This document shows, one piece after another, positions 17,553 through 25,997 of a DNA stretch of 64,000 nucleotides. The stretch is from positions 37,289 through 101,288 of the forward strand of contig DASPWW010000028.1 in the NCBI GenBank assembly GCA_035637595.1, written 5' to 3'. Below the pieces are notes generated by a model. The model worked only from the letters and a program-made list of their open reading frames with translations. It did not search any database and was not told the DNA's origin. Numbering within the stretch: the first letter of the stretch is position 1; each line of letters starts with the position of its first letter. The translations under genes and the position numbers were made by a program. This stretch comes from DASPWW01 sp035637595. GTDB lineage: Bacteria > Actinomycetota > Thermoleophilia > Solirubrobacterales > 70-9.

Positions 17553-18743
17553 CTAGCCGATGAGCAGGACGCGGGCCTCGGTGATGCTCGACCCGCCCGG
17601 CTCGACCGTCTCGGCCTGAGCGGTCACGAACAGCGATCCATGGCTGCGGTGAAGCGCCCTGCGTCCCGCGCGCGTGAGCTTGAGCTGTCCGTTGCGCGTC
17701 TCGCCGGCGCCGACCTCGAAGCTCCCGTTCTTGCTCAGGACCGTGCCGTTCGACAGCAGCGACAGCGTCCCGGCGCACGTGGCGCCCTCCTCGGGTGGGC
17801 ACGACACGAGGACCTTGACCTTACCCCTGCGCCGCAGCTTGGCCGTCTCGCCGGTGACGCTAGCGCCGCGGCGCTCGCAGCCGACCTCGACGACGTCCTG
17901 AGCGTCCGACAGCGCGAGGTCTGCGCCGAGGCCGCAGTCGAGACGGTCGCGCGCTCCATCGGGCGAGTCGCCGCCGTTCAGCGTGTCGTCACCGTCCTCG
18001 CCATCGAGGTCGTCGGGGCCTCCCCGGCCGACGATCAGGTCGTCACCGTTGTCTCCGAAGAGCCGGTTGGCGTTGGCGTCGCCGACGAGCACGTCGTCGA
18101 ACAACGTCCCGTCCACCGACTCGACGCTGATCAAGTTGTCCGCCTCACCGGCGGGGCCGTCGTTCGGCTGGTCGTCGAGACTGGCGTTGACCGGCGCAAA
18201 GGAGTTCCCGAAGAACGCCTCGTCATCTCCCGCCCCACCGTTCATCTCGTCGTCGCCGGGGTCCCAGTAGAGCTGGTCGGCGCCGGGGCCCGTGTCGAGG
18301 ACGTCGTTGCCCACGTCCCCCTGGGCGAAGTCGTCACCCGGACCCGTCTCGAGGACATCGTTGCCCGTGCCCCCAATGGCCTGGGTGATCACGTCGAGGT
18401 TCTGGTTGAGGAACCGGTCGTTGTCGCCCTGCATAACCGCGGCCAGGAACACGACCGGCCCGGAGCCGGGTGGGTTGAGCGGGCAGGTGACCGTTTGGGG
18501 GTCGAGCGTCGCGCACGGTGGCGTGGTGGTCGTGATGCCGCCGGGCCCCTGGTCGGTGATCGTGATCGTGCCGCCGGCCTCCGAGACGCCGACGGCGTCG
18601 ACGTCGTTCTCCCCGATGATGACCAGCTGGCTGAACTGCGGGGAGGTGCCCAGCTGGACCTGTGTCGCGGCGGAGGCGGAGCCGGCGCCCGCCGTGACGA
18701 CGAGCGCGAAGCTCAATGCAAGTCCTCCCAGGCCCCGCTTCAT
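17553..18743 (-). CDS. secreted RTX-type calcium-binding repeat protein (paralogue 2)
   Basis: 396 residues starting at ATG 18743 with signal peptide GLALSFALVVTAGAGSASA. It has the same architecture as its neighbour: GGTITITDQGPGGIT, GxGxD repeats (GGTGNDVLETGPGDD, GEDGDDTLNGGDSPDG) and a C-terminal domain with a VLVSCP, CAGTLSLLSNG pair of cysteines. In both proteins the segment around DRLDCGxG and VVExxCERRGA is conserved. It lies 45 nt after aroA on the same strand, so read-through from the aro operon is possible. Confidence 0.8.
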   Translation of the reverse strand: MKRGLGGLALSFALVVTAGAGSASAATQVQLGTSPQFSQLVIIGENDVDAVGVSEAGGTITITDQGPGGITTTTPPCATLDPQTVTCPLNPPGSGPVVFLAAVMQGDNDRFLNQNLDVITQAIGGTGNDVLETGPGDDFAQGDVGNDVLDTGPGADQLYWDPGDDEMNGGAGDDEAFFGNSFAPVNASLDDQPNDGPAGEADNLISVESVDGTLFDDVLVGDANANRLFGDNGDDLIVGRGGPDDLDGEDGDDTLNGGDSPDGARDRLDCGLGADLALSDAQDVVEVGCERRGASVTGETAKLRRRGKVKVLVSCPPEEGATCAGTLSLLSNGTVLSKNGSFEVGAGETRNGQLKLTRAGRRALHRSHGSLFVTAQAETVEPGGSSITEARVLLIG

Positions 18744-18787
18744 CGGCGGAGAGTATGCACACATGTCGGGGACGGCGCGCCGCTGGC

Positions 18788-20131
18788 TCAACCGGATGCG
18801 AGCTGCGCCAGCTCCGACTCGAAGCGCGGGTAGCTGACCGACACGGAGTCGAAGCCCCGCACCTCGACGCCCTCCCGCGAGGCCAGCCCGGCGACCGCGC
18901 CGAGCATCGCCATGCGGTGATCGCCGCGGGTGTCGAGCGCTCCGCCGCGCAAGCCGCCGGTACCGGTCACGGCGAATCCATCGGGCAGCGCCTCGATCTC
19001 GGCGCCGATCCCGCGCAGGCCGTCGACGACGGCCGCGATCCGGTCCGACTCCTTGTGGCGCAGCTCCTGCGCGCCGGTCACCACCGTGTCACCGTCGGCG
19101 AAGCAGCCGAGCAGGGCGACGAGCGGCAGCTCGTCGATCGCCAGCGGGACCTCGGCGGGCCCGACGCGAGTCGCCGTCAATCCCCCATGGCGGGCGCGAA
19201 CCGTGCCGCGCGGCTCGTTGCCCGCCGCGGACTCGTCATCGACCTCCAGCAGCCCGCCCATCCTGTTGGCGATCCCGAGGAACCCGCTGCGCGTGGGGTT
19301 CAGGCCCACTTCGTCGATGCGCAGGTCGCTGCCGTGGACCAGCAGGGCCGCGGCGATGAGGAACGCCGCAGAGGACAGGTCGCCCGGGATCGCGATCGAG
19401 CCGAGCTCGATCGACCTTGTCCCACGCACCGTGATCCGGCGCCGCTGTGGACTGCGAGCCGTGACGAGCGAGGACACGCTCTCGACCTCCAGCGACGCGC
19501 CCGCGGCGCGCAGCATGCGCTCCGTGTGATCGCGTGTCGGCGCCGGCTCCGTGACCCGCGTCTCGCCGTCGGCGAGCAGGCCGGCGAGCAGGACGCATGA
19601 CTTGACCTGGGCGCTGGCGATCGGGAGCTCGTAGGAGATGCCGCTCAGGGCCGCGCCCTCGACGCGCAGCGGCGGCAGGCGCTCGTCGCGGCATTCCAGC
19701 CGGGCGCCCATCTCGCGCAACGGCTGCGCCACCCGGTCGACCGGGCGGCGGCGAATCGACTCGTCGCCGTCGAGGGTCCACGCGCCACGGCCCTGGCCGG
19801 CGAGCCACCCCGGCAGGACCCGCAGCAGCGTTCCGGCGTTGCCGACGTCGATCCCCGAAGCTCCGTCGAAGCGCGCGCCCCGAAGCCCCACCCCGCGAAT
19901 CTTCAGGTCGAGGCGCCCGGGCCCGGCGACCGCCTCCTCGATGTCGGCCCCCAGGCCCCCGACCGCCACCAGGGTTGATCGCGTGTCGTGGGAGTCGAGG
20001 TAGCTCTCGACGCGGCACTCGCCCTCCCCCATCGCCGCGACGATCGCGGCGCGGTGCGAGATCGACTTGTCGGGCGGAGGTGTGAGCTCTCCCCGGAGCG
20101 GGCCCGAGGGCTCGAACCTGACGGCGCTCAT
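18788..20131 (-). CDS. aroA: 3-phosphoshikimate 1-carboxyvinyltransferase (EPSP synthase)
   Basis: Sixth shikimate-pathway step: adds the enolpyruvyl group from PEP. 447 residues. The phosphate-binding PPDKSISHRAA near the N-terminus, GNAGTLLRVLPGWLAG, and the C-terminal RHKESDR and GDHRMAM are characteristic. The ATG start overlaps the tyrA stop (ATGA). It is the third gene of the aroF-tyrA-aroA unit controlled by the candidate attenuator at 22392-22490. Confidence 0.97.
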   Translation of the reverse strand: MSAVRFEPSGPLRGELTPPPDKSISHRAAIVAAMGEGECRVESYLDSHDTRSTLVAVGGLGADIEEAVAGPGRLDLKIRGVGLRGARFDGASGIDVGNAGTLLRVLPGWLAGQGRGAWTLDGDESIRRRPVDRVAQPLREMGARLECRDERLPPLRVEGAALSGISYELPIASAQVKSCVLLAGLLADGETRVTEPAPTRDHTERMLRAAGASLEVESVSSLVTARSPQRRRITVRGTRSIELGSIAIPGDLSSAAFLIAAALLVHGSDLRIDEVGLNPTRSGFLGIANRMGGLLEVDDESAAGNEPRGTVRARHGGLTATRVGPAEVPLAIDELPLVALLGCFADGDTVVTGAQELRHKESDRIAAVVDGLRGIGAEIEALPDGFAVTGTGGLRGGALDTRGDHRMAMLGAVAGLASREGVEVRGFDSVSVSYPRFESELAQLASG

Positions 20132-21222
20132 TCGCCGCGAGGTACGGCGGAGACCGAGTGACCGAGCCGGCCCACTATCTCTGAGGCGCGCTCCGCCTCC
20201 TCGGCCCCGGCGATCCACAGCGTGATCGCGCCCGAGTGCATGTCGGCCGCGGGGTCGAGCGCCATGTCCTCGATGTTGACGCCCGCCTCCCCGAGGGCGA
20301 GGGCGATCTCCGCGACGGTGCCGGGCCGGTTGTCGACGACGACCCGCAACTCGTGCAGCGGCCCCCCGACGCCCTCGCCCTCGAGCAGCGCCCGCCGGTC
20401 CTCGAGCGCCCGGTGGTGCCAGGCGGCGACCGCCTCCGTGTCGCCGCCGCGCATCAGCTCGGCGACGGCGCGCAGCCGGTCGACCACTGCGTCTATCTCC
20501 CGCGCCACGGCATCCCTGTTGGCCGCGAAGATGTCGCCCCAGATCGCGGGATTGGCGCCCGCGACCCGCGTCGAGTCACGGAAGCTGCGACCCACCTCCG
20601 GCATGCGCTCAGACTCGGCGGCGCTGGCCGCGGCGGCCTGGGAGGCCAGGACGTTGGCGAGAACGTGCGGCAGGTGGCTGACGGTGGCCATCAGCCGATC
20701 GTGCGTCTCGGCGTCGATCGCCTGGGGGCGCGCCCCGAGCTCGGAGATCGCGCGCTGAAGCCGGTCGTAGAGCAGCCCGCTCGACCGCTCGGTCGGGGTC
20801 AGGTACCAGCGCGCGCCCTCGAACAGGTCAGGACGTGCGCCCTCCACCCCCGAGGTCTCCGCGCCGGCCAGCGGGTGCCCGCCGATGAAGCGTTCGCCGG
20901 CCGCTCCGGCGGCCAGCTCGGCGACGAGCTGGCGCTTCGTCGAGCCGACGTCGGTGACGACGGCGTCGGGGCCGCTCGCCTCGACGGCCTCGGCGACGAG
21001 CGCGGGCAACGCGCCGACCGGCGCGGCGCAGAACACGAACTGGGCGCCGGCGACCGCATCGGCCACCGACCCGCACGCGACGTCGAGCGCCTCACGTTCT
21101 TGCGCGCGGTCGAGGATCGCCCTGTCGGGGTCGAACCCGGCGACCTCGGCGCCGAGCCGCCGCCTCGCCGCAAGCCCGATCGAGCCGCCGATCAGACCGA
21201 CGCCGAGGACGGCGACCTTCAT
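20128..21222 (-). CDS. tyrA: prephenate dehydrogenase with C-terminal ACT domain
   Basis: Converts prephenate to 4-hydroxyphenylpyruvate (tyrosine branch) with NAD(P). 364 residues. The Rossmann GVGLIGGS motif is at 7-14, then GGHPLAGAETSG, and catalytic-region ATVSHLPHVLANVLA. A C-terminal ACT domain (about 285-350, HELRVVVDNRPGTVAE) suggests allosteric control, probably by tyrosine. Start ATG 21222, 5 nt after the aroF stop. Confidence 0.95.
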   Translation of the reverse strand: MKVAVLGVGLIGGSIGLAARRRLGAEVAGFDPDRAILDRAQEREALDVACGSVADAVAGAQFVFCAAPVGALPALVAEAVEASGPDAVVTDVGSTKRQLVAELAAGAAGERFIGGHPLAGAETSGVEGARPDLFEGARWYLTPTERSSGLLYDRLQRAISELGARPQAIDAETHDRLMATVSHLPHVLANVLASQAAAASAAESERMPEVGRSFRDSTRVAGANPAIWGDIFAANRDAVAREIDAVVDRLRAVAELMRGGDTEAVAAWHHRALEDRRALLEGEGVGGPLHELRVVVDNRPGTVAEIALALGEAGVNIEDMALDPAADMHSGAITLWIAGAEEAERASEIVGRLGHSVSAVPRGE

Positions 21223-21227
21223 TGCGC

Positions 21228-22253
21228 CTAGACGCGGCTCAGCTCTTTGCCCGCCAGCTCGGCGACCCGCTGGAGCTGCTCCGCGTACTCGGCAAAGCGC
21301 TCCGTCGCGATCGCCTGCGGACCGTCGCAGATCGCCTCGTCGGGCTCGTTGTGGACCTCGACGATGATCCCGTCGGCCCCCGCCGCGGCCGCGGCGAGCG
21401 ACATCGGCTGCACCCAGTCGCGCCTCCCGGCGGCGTGGCTCGGGTCCACGATCACCGGCAGGTGGGTCAGCTCCCGCAGCACAGGGACCGCGAGCAGGTC
21501 GAGCGTGAACCTGTACGAGGTCTCGAACGTGCGTATGCCGCGCTCGCAGAGCATGACGTTCTCGTTGCCCTCCTTGAGCACGTACTCGGCCGCCATCAGC
21601 AGCTCCTCGAGCGTCGCCGCGAGCCCGCGCTTGAGCAGCACGGCGCATTCGGTGCGCCCGGCCTCGGCGAGCAGCGAGTAGTTCTGCATGTTCCGGGCGC
21701 CGATCTGGATCACGTCGGCGACCTCGACGACGTCCTCGACGTCGCGCACGTCCATCAGCTCGGTGACGACGGGCAGGCCGGTCTGCTCCTTGGCCTCCTG
21801 GAGCATCGCCAGCCCCTCGCTTCCCAGGCCCTGGAAGCTGTAGGGGGAGGTGCGCGGCTTGTACGCGCCGCCGCGCAGCATCGCCGCGCCGTTGTCCGCG
21901 ACGCAGCGCGCGACCTCGAGCGTCTGCTCGCGGCTCTCGACCGTGCAGGGACCGGCGATCAGGGCGAAATTGTCGCCCCCCACGCGGCGCCCCTCTATCT
22001 CGAGCACGCTGCGCTCGCCCTTCTTGAACTGCGCCGAGGCGAGCTTGTAGGGCTTCAGGATCGGGACCAGGTGATCGACGCCGGCCGCTCCCTCGAGCCC
22101 CAGGCCCGCCACGCGGTCGCGGTCGCCGATCGCCCCGATCACGGTCAGGACGTCGCCCCGCGAGACGTGGGCCGAGCAGCCCACCGACTCGACCCGCTCG
22201 ACGACCGCATCGATCTGCTCGCCGGTCGCCCCCTCTTTCATCACGATCATCAT
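21228..22253 (-). CDS. aroF: 3-deoxy-7-phosphoheptulonate (DAHP) synthase, AroA-beta/KDOPS type
   Basis: First step of the shikimate pathway (PEP plus erythrose 4-phosphate). 341 residues of the single-barrel type I-beta family. An N-terminal ferredoxin-like regulatory domain (MMIVMKEGAT to about 75) precedes the barrel with IAGPCTVES, GGAYKPRTSPYSFQG, LKRGL and VIVDPSHAAG. The ATG ATG start at 22253 is preceded by AAAGG about 10 nt upstream. It heads aroF-tyrA-aroA, downstream of an aromatic-rich leader ORF and inverted repeats. Confidence 0.95.
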   Translation of the reverse strand: MMIVMKEGATGEQIDAVVERVESVGCSAHVSRGDVLTVIGAIGDRDRVAGLGLEGAAGVDHLVPILKPYKLASAQFKKGERSVLEIEGRRVGGDNFALIAGPCTVESREQTLEVARCVADNGAAMLRGGAYKPRTSPYSFQGLGSEGLAMLQEAKEQTGLPVVTELMDVRDVEDVVEVADVIQIGARNMQNYSLLAEAGRTECAVLLKRGLAATLEELLMAAEYVLKEGNENVMLCERGIRTFETSYRFTLDLLAVPVLRELTHLPVIVDPSHAAGRRDWVQPMSLAAAAAGADGIIVEVHNEPDEAICDGPQAIATERFAEYAEQLQRVAELAGKELSRV

Positions 22254-22312
22254 TGTGTTGCTGCCTTTCGAAGAACCTTCTCGGAGTCCTTGTTGGGTTT
22301 ACCTGTACGGGT

Positions 22313-22393
22313 CTCGGCGTGGGGCCGAGGATCGAGGCGTCCGGCGGAAATCGTTCACGTTCGGCGGCTCAGGCAGCCGCGGGCCGGACGCCT
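22313..22393 (-). promoter_or_regulatory. nested inverted repeats of the candidate aroF attenuator
   Basis: In transcript order: an 11-nt arm AGGCGTCCGGC (22393-22383) that begins inside the leader TAG stop; a hairpin GCGGCT/AGCCGC (22380-22375 and 22369-22364, 5-nt loop); the matching arm GCCGGACGCCT (22345-22335); then a separate hairpin CTCGGC/GCCGAG (22329-22324 and 22318-22313). The long-range 11-bp helix is perfect. A ribosome stalled on the aromatic codons just upstream would cover its 5' arm. There is no U-run after the last hairpin, so the output could be Rho-dependent or translational. Confidence 0.6.
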
Positions 22394-22490
22394 AGATAAA
22401 TCGCCAATAACGGTAATAACGCAGGCGGGCAGGCGGAGCGGGGCCGCGATTGGCGGCCATGCCGGTGTGGTGCGTGCCGAGGCGCGTCAC
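22392..22490 (-). CDS. aromatic-rich leader peptide upstream of aroF (32 codons)
   Basis: Starts at GTG 22490 (or in-frame ATG 22460, 22 residues) and stops at TAG 22392-22394. The C-terminal residues are LRYYRYWRFI: three Tyr, one Trp and one Phe within seven codons, all three products of the pathway begun by AroF. The GTG lies 9 nt after a plausible -10 box, so the mRNA would be nearly leaderless and need no Shine-Dalgarno sequence; none is seen. The ORF is followed by the inverted repeats at 22313-22393. The assignment rests on composition and position; expression is untested. Confidence 0.6.
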   Translation of the reverse strand: MTRLGTHHTGMAANRGPAPPARLRYYRYWRFI

Positions 22491-22499
22491 TGATCGAAC

Positions 22500-22528
22500 G
22501 TTGTAGCAGGGATCGCTGCCCAGCGCAA
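22500..22528 (-). promoter_or_regulatory. candidate promoter of the aroF-tyrA-aroA unit
   Basis: Minus-strand TTGCGC (22528-22523) and TACAAC (22505-22500) are separated by exactly 17 nt; they match the consensus boxes at three and four of six positions. Transcription would begin roughly at 22494-22492, just before the leader GTG at 22490. It lies between the upstream secreted-protein stop (22548) and the leader ORF. Confidence 0.45.
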
Positions 22529-22547
22529 ACCGCAAATTGCGGCGGCG

Positions 22548-23780
22548 CTACTTGTGCTTGCGCTTCACGCGCCAGGTCCGCGAGTCGGGCGTCGGATCGA
22601 CGTTGCCGGAGGCGTCGATCGAAAAGACGCGGAAGACGTGCTTGCCGATCCCGACGCGGTATCCCTTGGGCGACTCGCACGGCTTGTACGGCACGTCGTC
22701 GACGCTGCACATCAGGATCGCCCCCGCGGGCTCGCTGGTGCCGAACTTGAACTTTGCCAGGTGGTGCTTGGAGCGCTTCTCGGGGCCCTTGAGGATCTTG
22801 GTCTCGGGCGGATTGACGTCGGGCGGCGGCGGGCCGACGACGTACTCGTCGGCGCCGATGTCCACGCCGTAGCCCTGGACGCGGGGCTCGCCGTCTACGT
22901 CCTCGCTGCCGACGCCGGACCAATACCCCCCGCGCTCGATCGTCGGCGACTCCGGACCCTCGTGGAAGTCCCCGGCGGCCGCGTTGACAAAGAGCGGCGG
23001 GTCGGTCTGGTTGTAGGCCGTTCCCGGTGCCGTTGCAAAGCTGTTCGCTCCGACGAGGCTGAGCGTCGCGAAGTTGCTGTGGTCGAGGTCGACGTTGGCG
23101 CCCGAGGCCGCGTTGCTGGTCGCCTCGACGTCGACCCCCGCACCCTTCGCGATCACGTTGACGGCGCGCAGGTCCGCCAGCCCGCCGCCGGACGCCTCGG
23201 CCTCGATGCCCCGCGCCCCGGCGCCCTCGCCAATGGCGGTGACGTTGCGCAGGACGGACTGCTCGAACGCTGAGCCGACCGTCATCCCGGCGGCGCTGCC
23301 GGCGGTTCCCGTCGACCAGCAGATGCTGTCGCGCAGCGTCGCGCCGCGCACCTGGCAGGCGAACTGCGAGCTCCCGGTCTGGGCTACCACCTGCTCCGCG
23401 ATGCCGGCGTCCAGGAAGAGCGCGTCGCCGATTCCGACGTGGACTATGTGCAGGCGGCGGACAAGCGCACCCGCGCCGGTCACGCTGACGCCCGTCGGCG
23501 CCGACGACACGACGAGCGGCGACGGTGCCCCCGCCTGGCCGTGGACCAGGATCGAGGCGGACACGTCGAGCTGGTCGGTCTCGCCGTAGCTGCCCGGCAG
23601 CACCACGACCTCGTCCCCGCCGACGGCCGACTCGACCGCGACCTGGAGATCGCAGGGCGCGTTGGTTGAGCAGGCGACCCCGGACCCACCGGGCGACGCG
23701 TAGCGGACATCGGCGGACGCCGAGGCGGAGGCGGCGAGCGACACCGTCGCGATCGCCGCGAGGGCGGCCCCTGCCTTCAT
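22548..23780 (-). CDS. secreted beta-helix-like protein with basic Ig-like C-terminal module
   Basis: 410 residues. Signal peptide (AALAAIATVSLAASASASA), then DVRYASPGGSG and APCDLQVAVESAVGGDEVVVLPG, typical of choice-of-anchor or pectate-lyase-like beta-helix proteins, and an irregular beta-helix to about 310. DIGADEYV marks the end of that domain. The terminal module (324-410) is a divergent member of the lysine-tailed Ig family, ending WRVKRKHK. It starts 9 nt after the hisC stop, interrupting the hisC-aroF neighbourhood. No catalytic residues are assignable. Confidence 0.82.
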   Translation of the reverse strand: MKAGAALAAIATVSLAASASASADVRYASPGGSGVACSTNAPCDLQVAVESAVGGDEVVVLPGSYGETDQLDVSASILVHGQAGAPSPLVVSSAPTGVSVTGAGALVRRLHIVHVGIGDALFLDAGIAEQVVAQTGSSQFACQVRGATLRDSICWSTGTAGSAAGMTVGSAFEQSVLRNVTAIGEGAGARGIEAEASGGGLADLRAVNVIAKGAGVDVEATSNAASGANVDLDHSNFATLSLVGANSFATAPGTAYNQTDPPLFVNAAAGDFHEGPESPTIERGGYWSGVGSEDVDGEPRVQGYGVDIGADEYVVGPPPPDVNPPETKILKGPEKRSKHHLAKFKFGTSEPAGAILMCSVDDVPYKPCESPKGYRVGIGKHVFRVFSIDASGNVDPTPDSRTWRVKRKHK

Positions 23781-23789
23781 CGGCTCACC

Positions 23790-24881
23790 CTACAGCGCCT
23801 CGCGCAGGGCCTCGACGAACCTCTCGTTCTCATTCCTGGTGCCGTGGGTGACCCGGATGTGGCCCGGGCCCCCGAGGCCCTCGCCCGGGCGGACGATGAC
23901 TCCGGACTTTCCAAGCGACTCCACCACCTCGCCCTCGTCGCGATCGCCGAGCGCGACCCAGGAGAAGTTCGCCTCGGTCTCGGCGGTCGTAAGACCGAGG
24001 CCGCCGAGCTCCTCCTCGACCCACAGTCGCTCGACGACGGTGCGCTCGATGCGGCGCGTCATGTCGTCCTGGTGGAGGATCGCCTCGGCGGCGGCGGCCT
24101 GGGCAAGCGAGTTGACGCTGAACGGCTGGCGAACGGCGTCGACCGCGGCGCGGAAGCGCGCCGAGGACAGCGCGTAGCCGACGCGCATCCCCGCGAGGCC
24201 GTAAGACTTGCTGAAGGTCCGCAGGCAGACGAGGTTGGGGTGAGCGCGCAGCAGGTCGAGACTCGCCTCGGGATCGTCGCTGACCTGGAACTCGATGTAG
24301 GCCTCGTCGAGGATCACGGTGACGTGATCCGGGACGCGGTCGACGAACTCGCCGATCCGCTGAGCCGGCAGGTAGGTGCCGGTCGGGTTGTTGGGGTTGC
24401 AGATCAGGACGAGCTGGGTCGCCGCCGTTATCTCGGTGAGGATGGCATCCAGGTCGTGCACGTAGCCGTCGGCGAGCGGCACTCGGATCTCGCGCGCGCC
24501 CGAGAGGGCGGCGAGGTGCGGGTACATCGAGAACGCCGGCCACGCGTAGACGAGCTCCGCGCCGGGCTCGCACAGCGCCTCCGCCGCGGCGAGCAGCAGC
24601 TCGCACGATCCGTTGCCGACCGCGATCCGGGCCGGGTCGGCGTCGTAGCGCTCGGCGATCCGGCGCCGCAGCGTGCGTGCATGCTGGTCCGGGTAGCGAT
24701 TGGCCTCCGCGGCGGCGCGCGCTACCGCCTCGACGACCGCCGGGTGCGGTGGCCAGGCCGACTCGTTCGAGGCGAGCTTGATCGCGTTCTTCGCGCCGTA
24801 GGCGTGCCTCGCATCGGCCGCCGGCATTCCGGCGTCGTAGTGCGGCATCCGCGCGAGCTTGTCCGCAAAGGTGACCGTCAT
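23790..24881 (-). CDS. hisC: histidinol-phosphate / aromatic aminotransferase (HisC family)
   Basis: PLP enzyme of fold type I, 363 residues. NPNNPTG (162-168), DEAYIEF (192-198) and the PLP lysine in SKSYGLAGMRVGY (Lys near 225) are present. Family homology alone does not separate histidinol-phosphate from aromatic aminotransferases (Pat). Its place between aroH and the aroF-tyrA-aroA unit, with no other his gene nearby, suggests transamination of phenylpyruvate or 4-hydroxyphenylpyruvate. That is inference. ATG start at 24881. Confidence 0.88.
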   Translation of the reverse strand: MTVTFADKLARMPHYDAGMPAADARHAYGAKNAIKLASNESAWPPHPAVVEAVARAAAEANRYPDQHARTLRRRIAERYDADPARIAVGNGSCELLLAAAEALCEPGAELVYAWPAFSMYPHLAALSGAREIRVPLADGYVHDLDAILTEITAATQLVLICNPNNPTGTYLPAQRIGEFVDRVPDHVTVILDEAYIEFQVSDDPEASLDLLRAHPNLVCLRTFSKSYGLAGMRVGYALSSARFRAAVDAVRQPFSVNSLAQAAAAEAILHQDDMTRRIERTVVERLWVEEELGGLGLTTAETEANFSWVALGDRDEGEVVESLGKSGVIVRPGEGLGGPGHIRVTHGTRNENERFVEALREAL

Positions 24882-24910
24882 CGGCGCTCTATTGTGGCGG
24901 CCGTCTCCGA

Positions 24911-25285
24911 CTACTGCGCGGATTCCAGGTCCGAGCGCAGAGCCTGGGCCTCGCCGAGATAGGCGTGCGTCGGTTGGTGGGCGTTGTCCGCGTAGTAGTG
25001 GACCAGCACCCGGATGACCCGCTGCATCGCTCCCGGCACGTCGACCTCGGTGGCGCACAGAAGGGGGACCGCGCCGAGTCCCAGGCGCCGCGCCGCGACC
25101 GCGGGGAACTCCGCGTCGAGGTCGGGCGTGAGGGTGAAGATGCAGCTCACCATCGCTCGCCGCTCGAGCTGGTTGCGGCTCATCAGCTCGCCGACGAGCT
25201 GCTCCGTCGCCGCGAGGATCGCCGCGGCGTCGTTGCGATCCACCTGAACCGCTCCCCGAACCGCCCAAAGTCGCTCGTCAGTCAT
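24911..25285 (-). CDS. aroH: monofunctional chorismate mutase, AroH type
   Basis: Rearranges chorismate to prephenate. 124 residues, the length of the Bacillus-type trimeric AroH family. Characteristic segments: LWAVRGAVQVDRND near the N-terminus (active-site Arg), FTLTPDLDAEFPA, GAVPLLCATEVDVPG, RVIRVLVHYY and the end YLGEAQALRSDLESAQ. It overlaps the rluB stop by 8 nt. With TyrA and the HisC-type aminotransferase it completes the chorismate-to-tyrosine branch. Confidence 0.92.
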   Translation of the reverse strand: MTDERLWAVRGAVQVDRNDAAAILAATEQLVGELMSRNQLERRAMVSCIFTLTPDLDAEFPAVAARRLGLGAVPLLCATEVDVPGAMQRVIRVLVHYYADNAHQPTHAYLGEAQALRSDLESAQ

Positions 25286-25979
25286 GCGGGGCGGAATCTT
25301 CCCAGAGCCGCTCGACCTCCCTCGGATCGAGCCGCCGTGTCTCGCCGACCGCCAGCCGCCCGAGGCGCAGCGACCCGAACACGACGCGCTCGAGCGACTC
25401 GACCTCGTTGCCGATTGCTTCGGCCATGCGCCGCACCTGGCGGTTGCGCCCCTCGTGGATCGTGATCTCGATCTCGCGCCGGCCGCGGCGTCGCACCCGG
25501 GCCGGCGCGGTTGGACCGTCGTCGAGCTCGACGCCCTCGCGCAGCCGTCGCAGGTCGTGATCGGATGGCGCACGGCGCAGGCGAACGCGGTAGGTGCGCG
25601 GCACCTCGTGGCGCGGATGGGTGAGGCGGTTCGCGAGCTCGCCGTCATTGGTCACCAGGATGAGGCCGCTGGAGTCCGCATCGAGCCGTCCGACCGGATA
25701 GAGGCGCGCACGCGAGTCGACCAGCTCCACGACCGCCCGCCGCCGCCCCGGCTCGCGCGCGGTCGAGGTGACGCCCGGCGGCTTGTTGACCGCCCAGACC
25801 TCGCGCGGCTCGGGCGTCACCGGCGAGCCGTCTACGGTGACGCCGCTGGACTCGTCCACCTCGCGCGCCGGGTCGGTGACGGTTCGCCCGCCGACCGTCA
25901 CCCTGCCGGCCGCGATCAGCTCCTCGGCCGCGCGCCGCGACGCGACGCCGCAGTGGGCCAGGTACTTGGCGAGCCTCAT
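25278..25979 (-). CDS. rluB: 23S rRNA pseudouridine synthase (RluB/RsuA family)
   Basis: 233 residues. An N-terminal S4 domain (MRLAKYLAHCGVASRRAAEELI) precedes the catalytic domain with NKPPGVTS, the catalytic Asp in PVGRLDADSSGLILVTNDG, and EGRNRQVRRM near the C-terminus. It belongs to the classical scpA-scpB-rluB-(aro)-cmk-der gene order. Assignment to RluB over RsuA follows from that context. Confidence 0.92.
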   Translation of the reverse strand: MRLAKYLAHCGVASRRAAEELIAAGRVTVGGRTVTDPAREVDESSGVTVDGSPVTPEPREVWAVNKPPGVTSTAREPGRRRAVVELVDSRARLYPVGRLDADSSGLILVTNDGELANRLTHPRHEVPRTYRVRLRRAPSDHDLRRLREGVELDDGPTAPARVRRRGRREIEITIHEGRNRQVRRMAEAIGNEVESLERVVFGSLRLGRLAVGETRRLDPREVERLWEDSAPHD

Positions 25980-25997
25980 CGCGGGCCAACCGACGGC

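Noticed and set aside
17064..18833. Plus-strand open frame of 589 codons
   Set aside because: It mirrors the GxGxD repeats of the two minus-strand RTX genes (V/D/R-rich shadow) and has no signal peptide or motif of its own.
22369..22923. 184-codon minus-strand ORF across the aroF leader region
   Set aside because: It overlaps the secreted-protein gene's 3' end in another frame and has shadow-like Arg/Pro composition; the short aromatic ORF is the better candidate.
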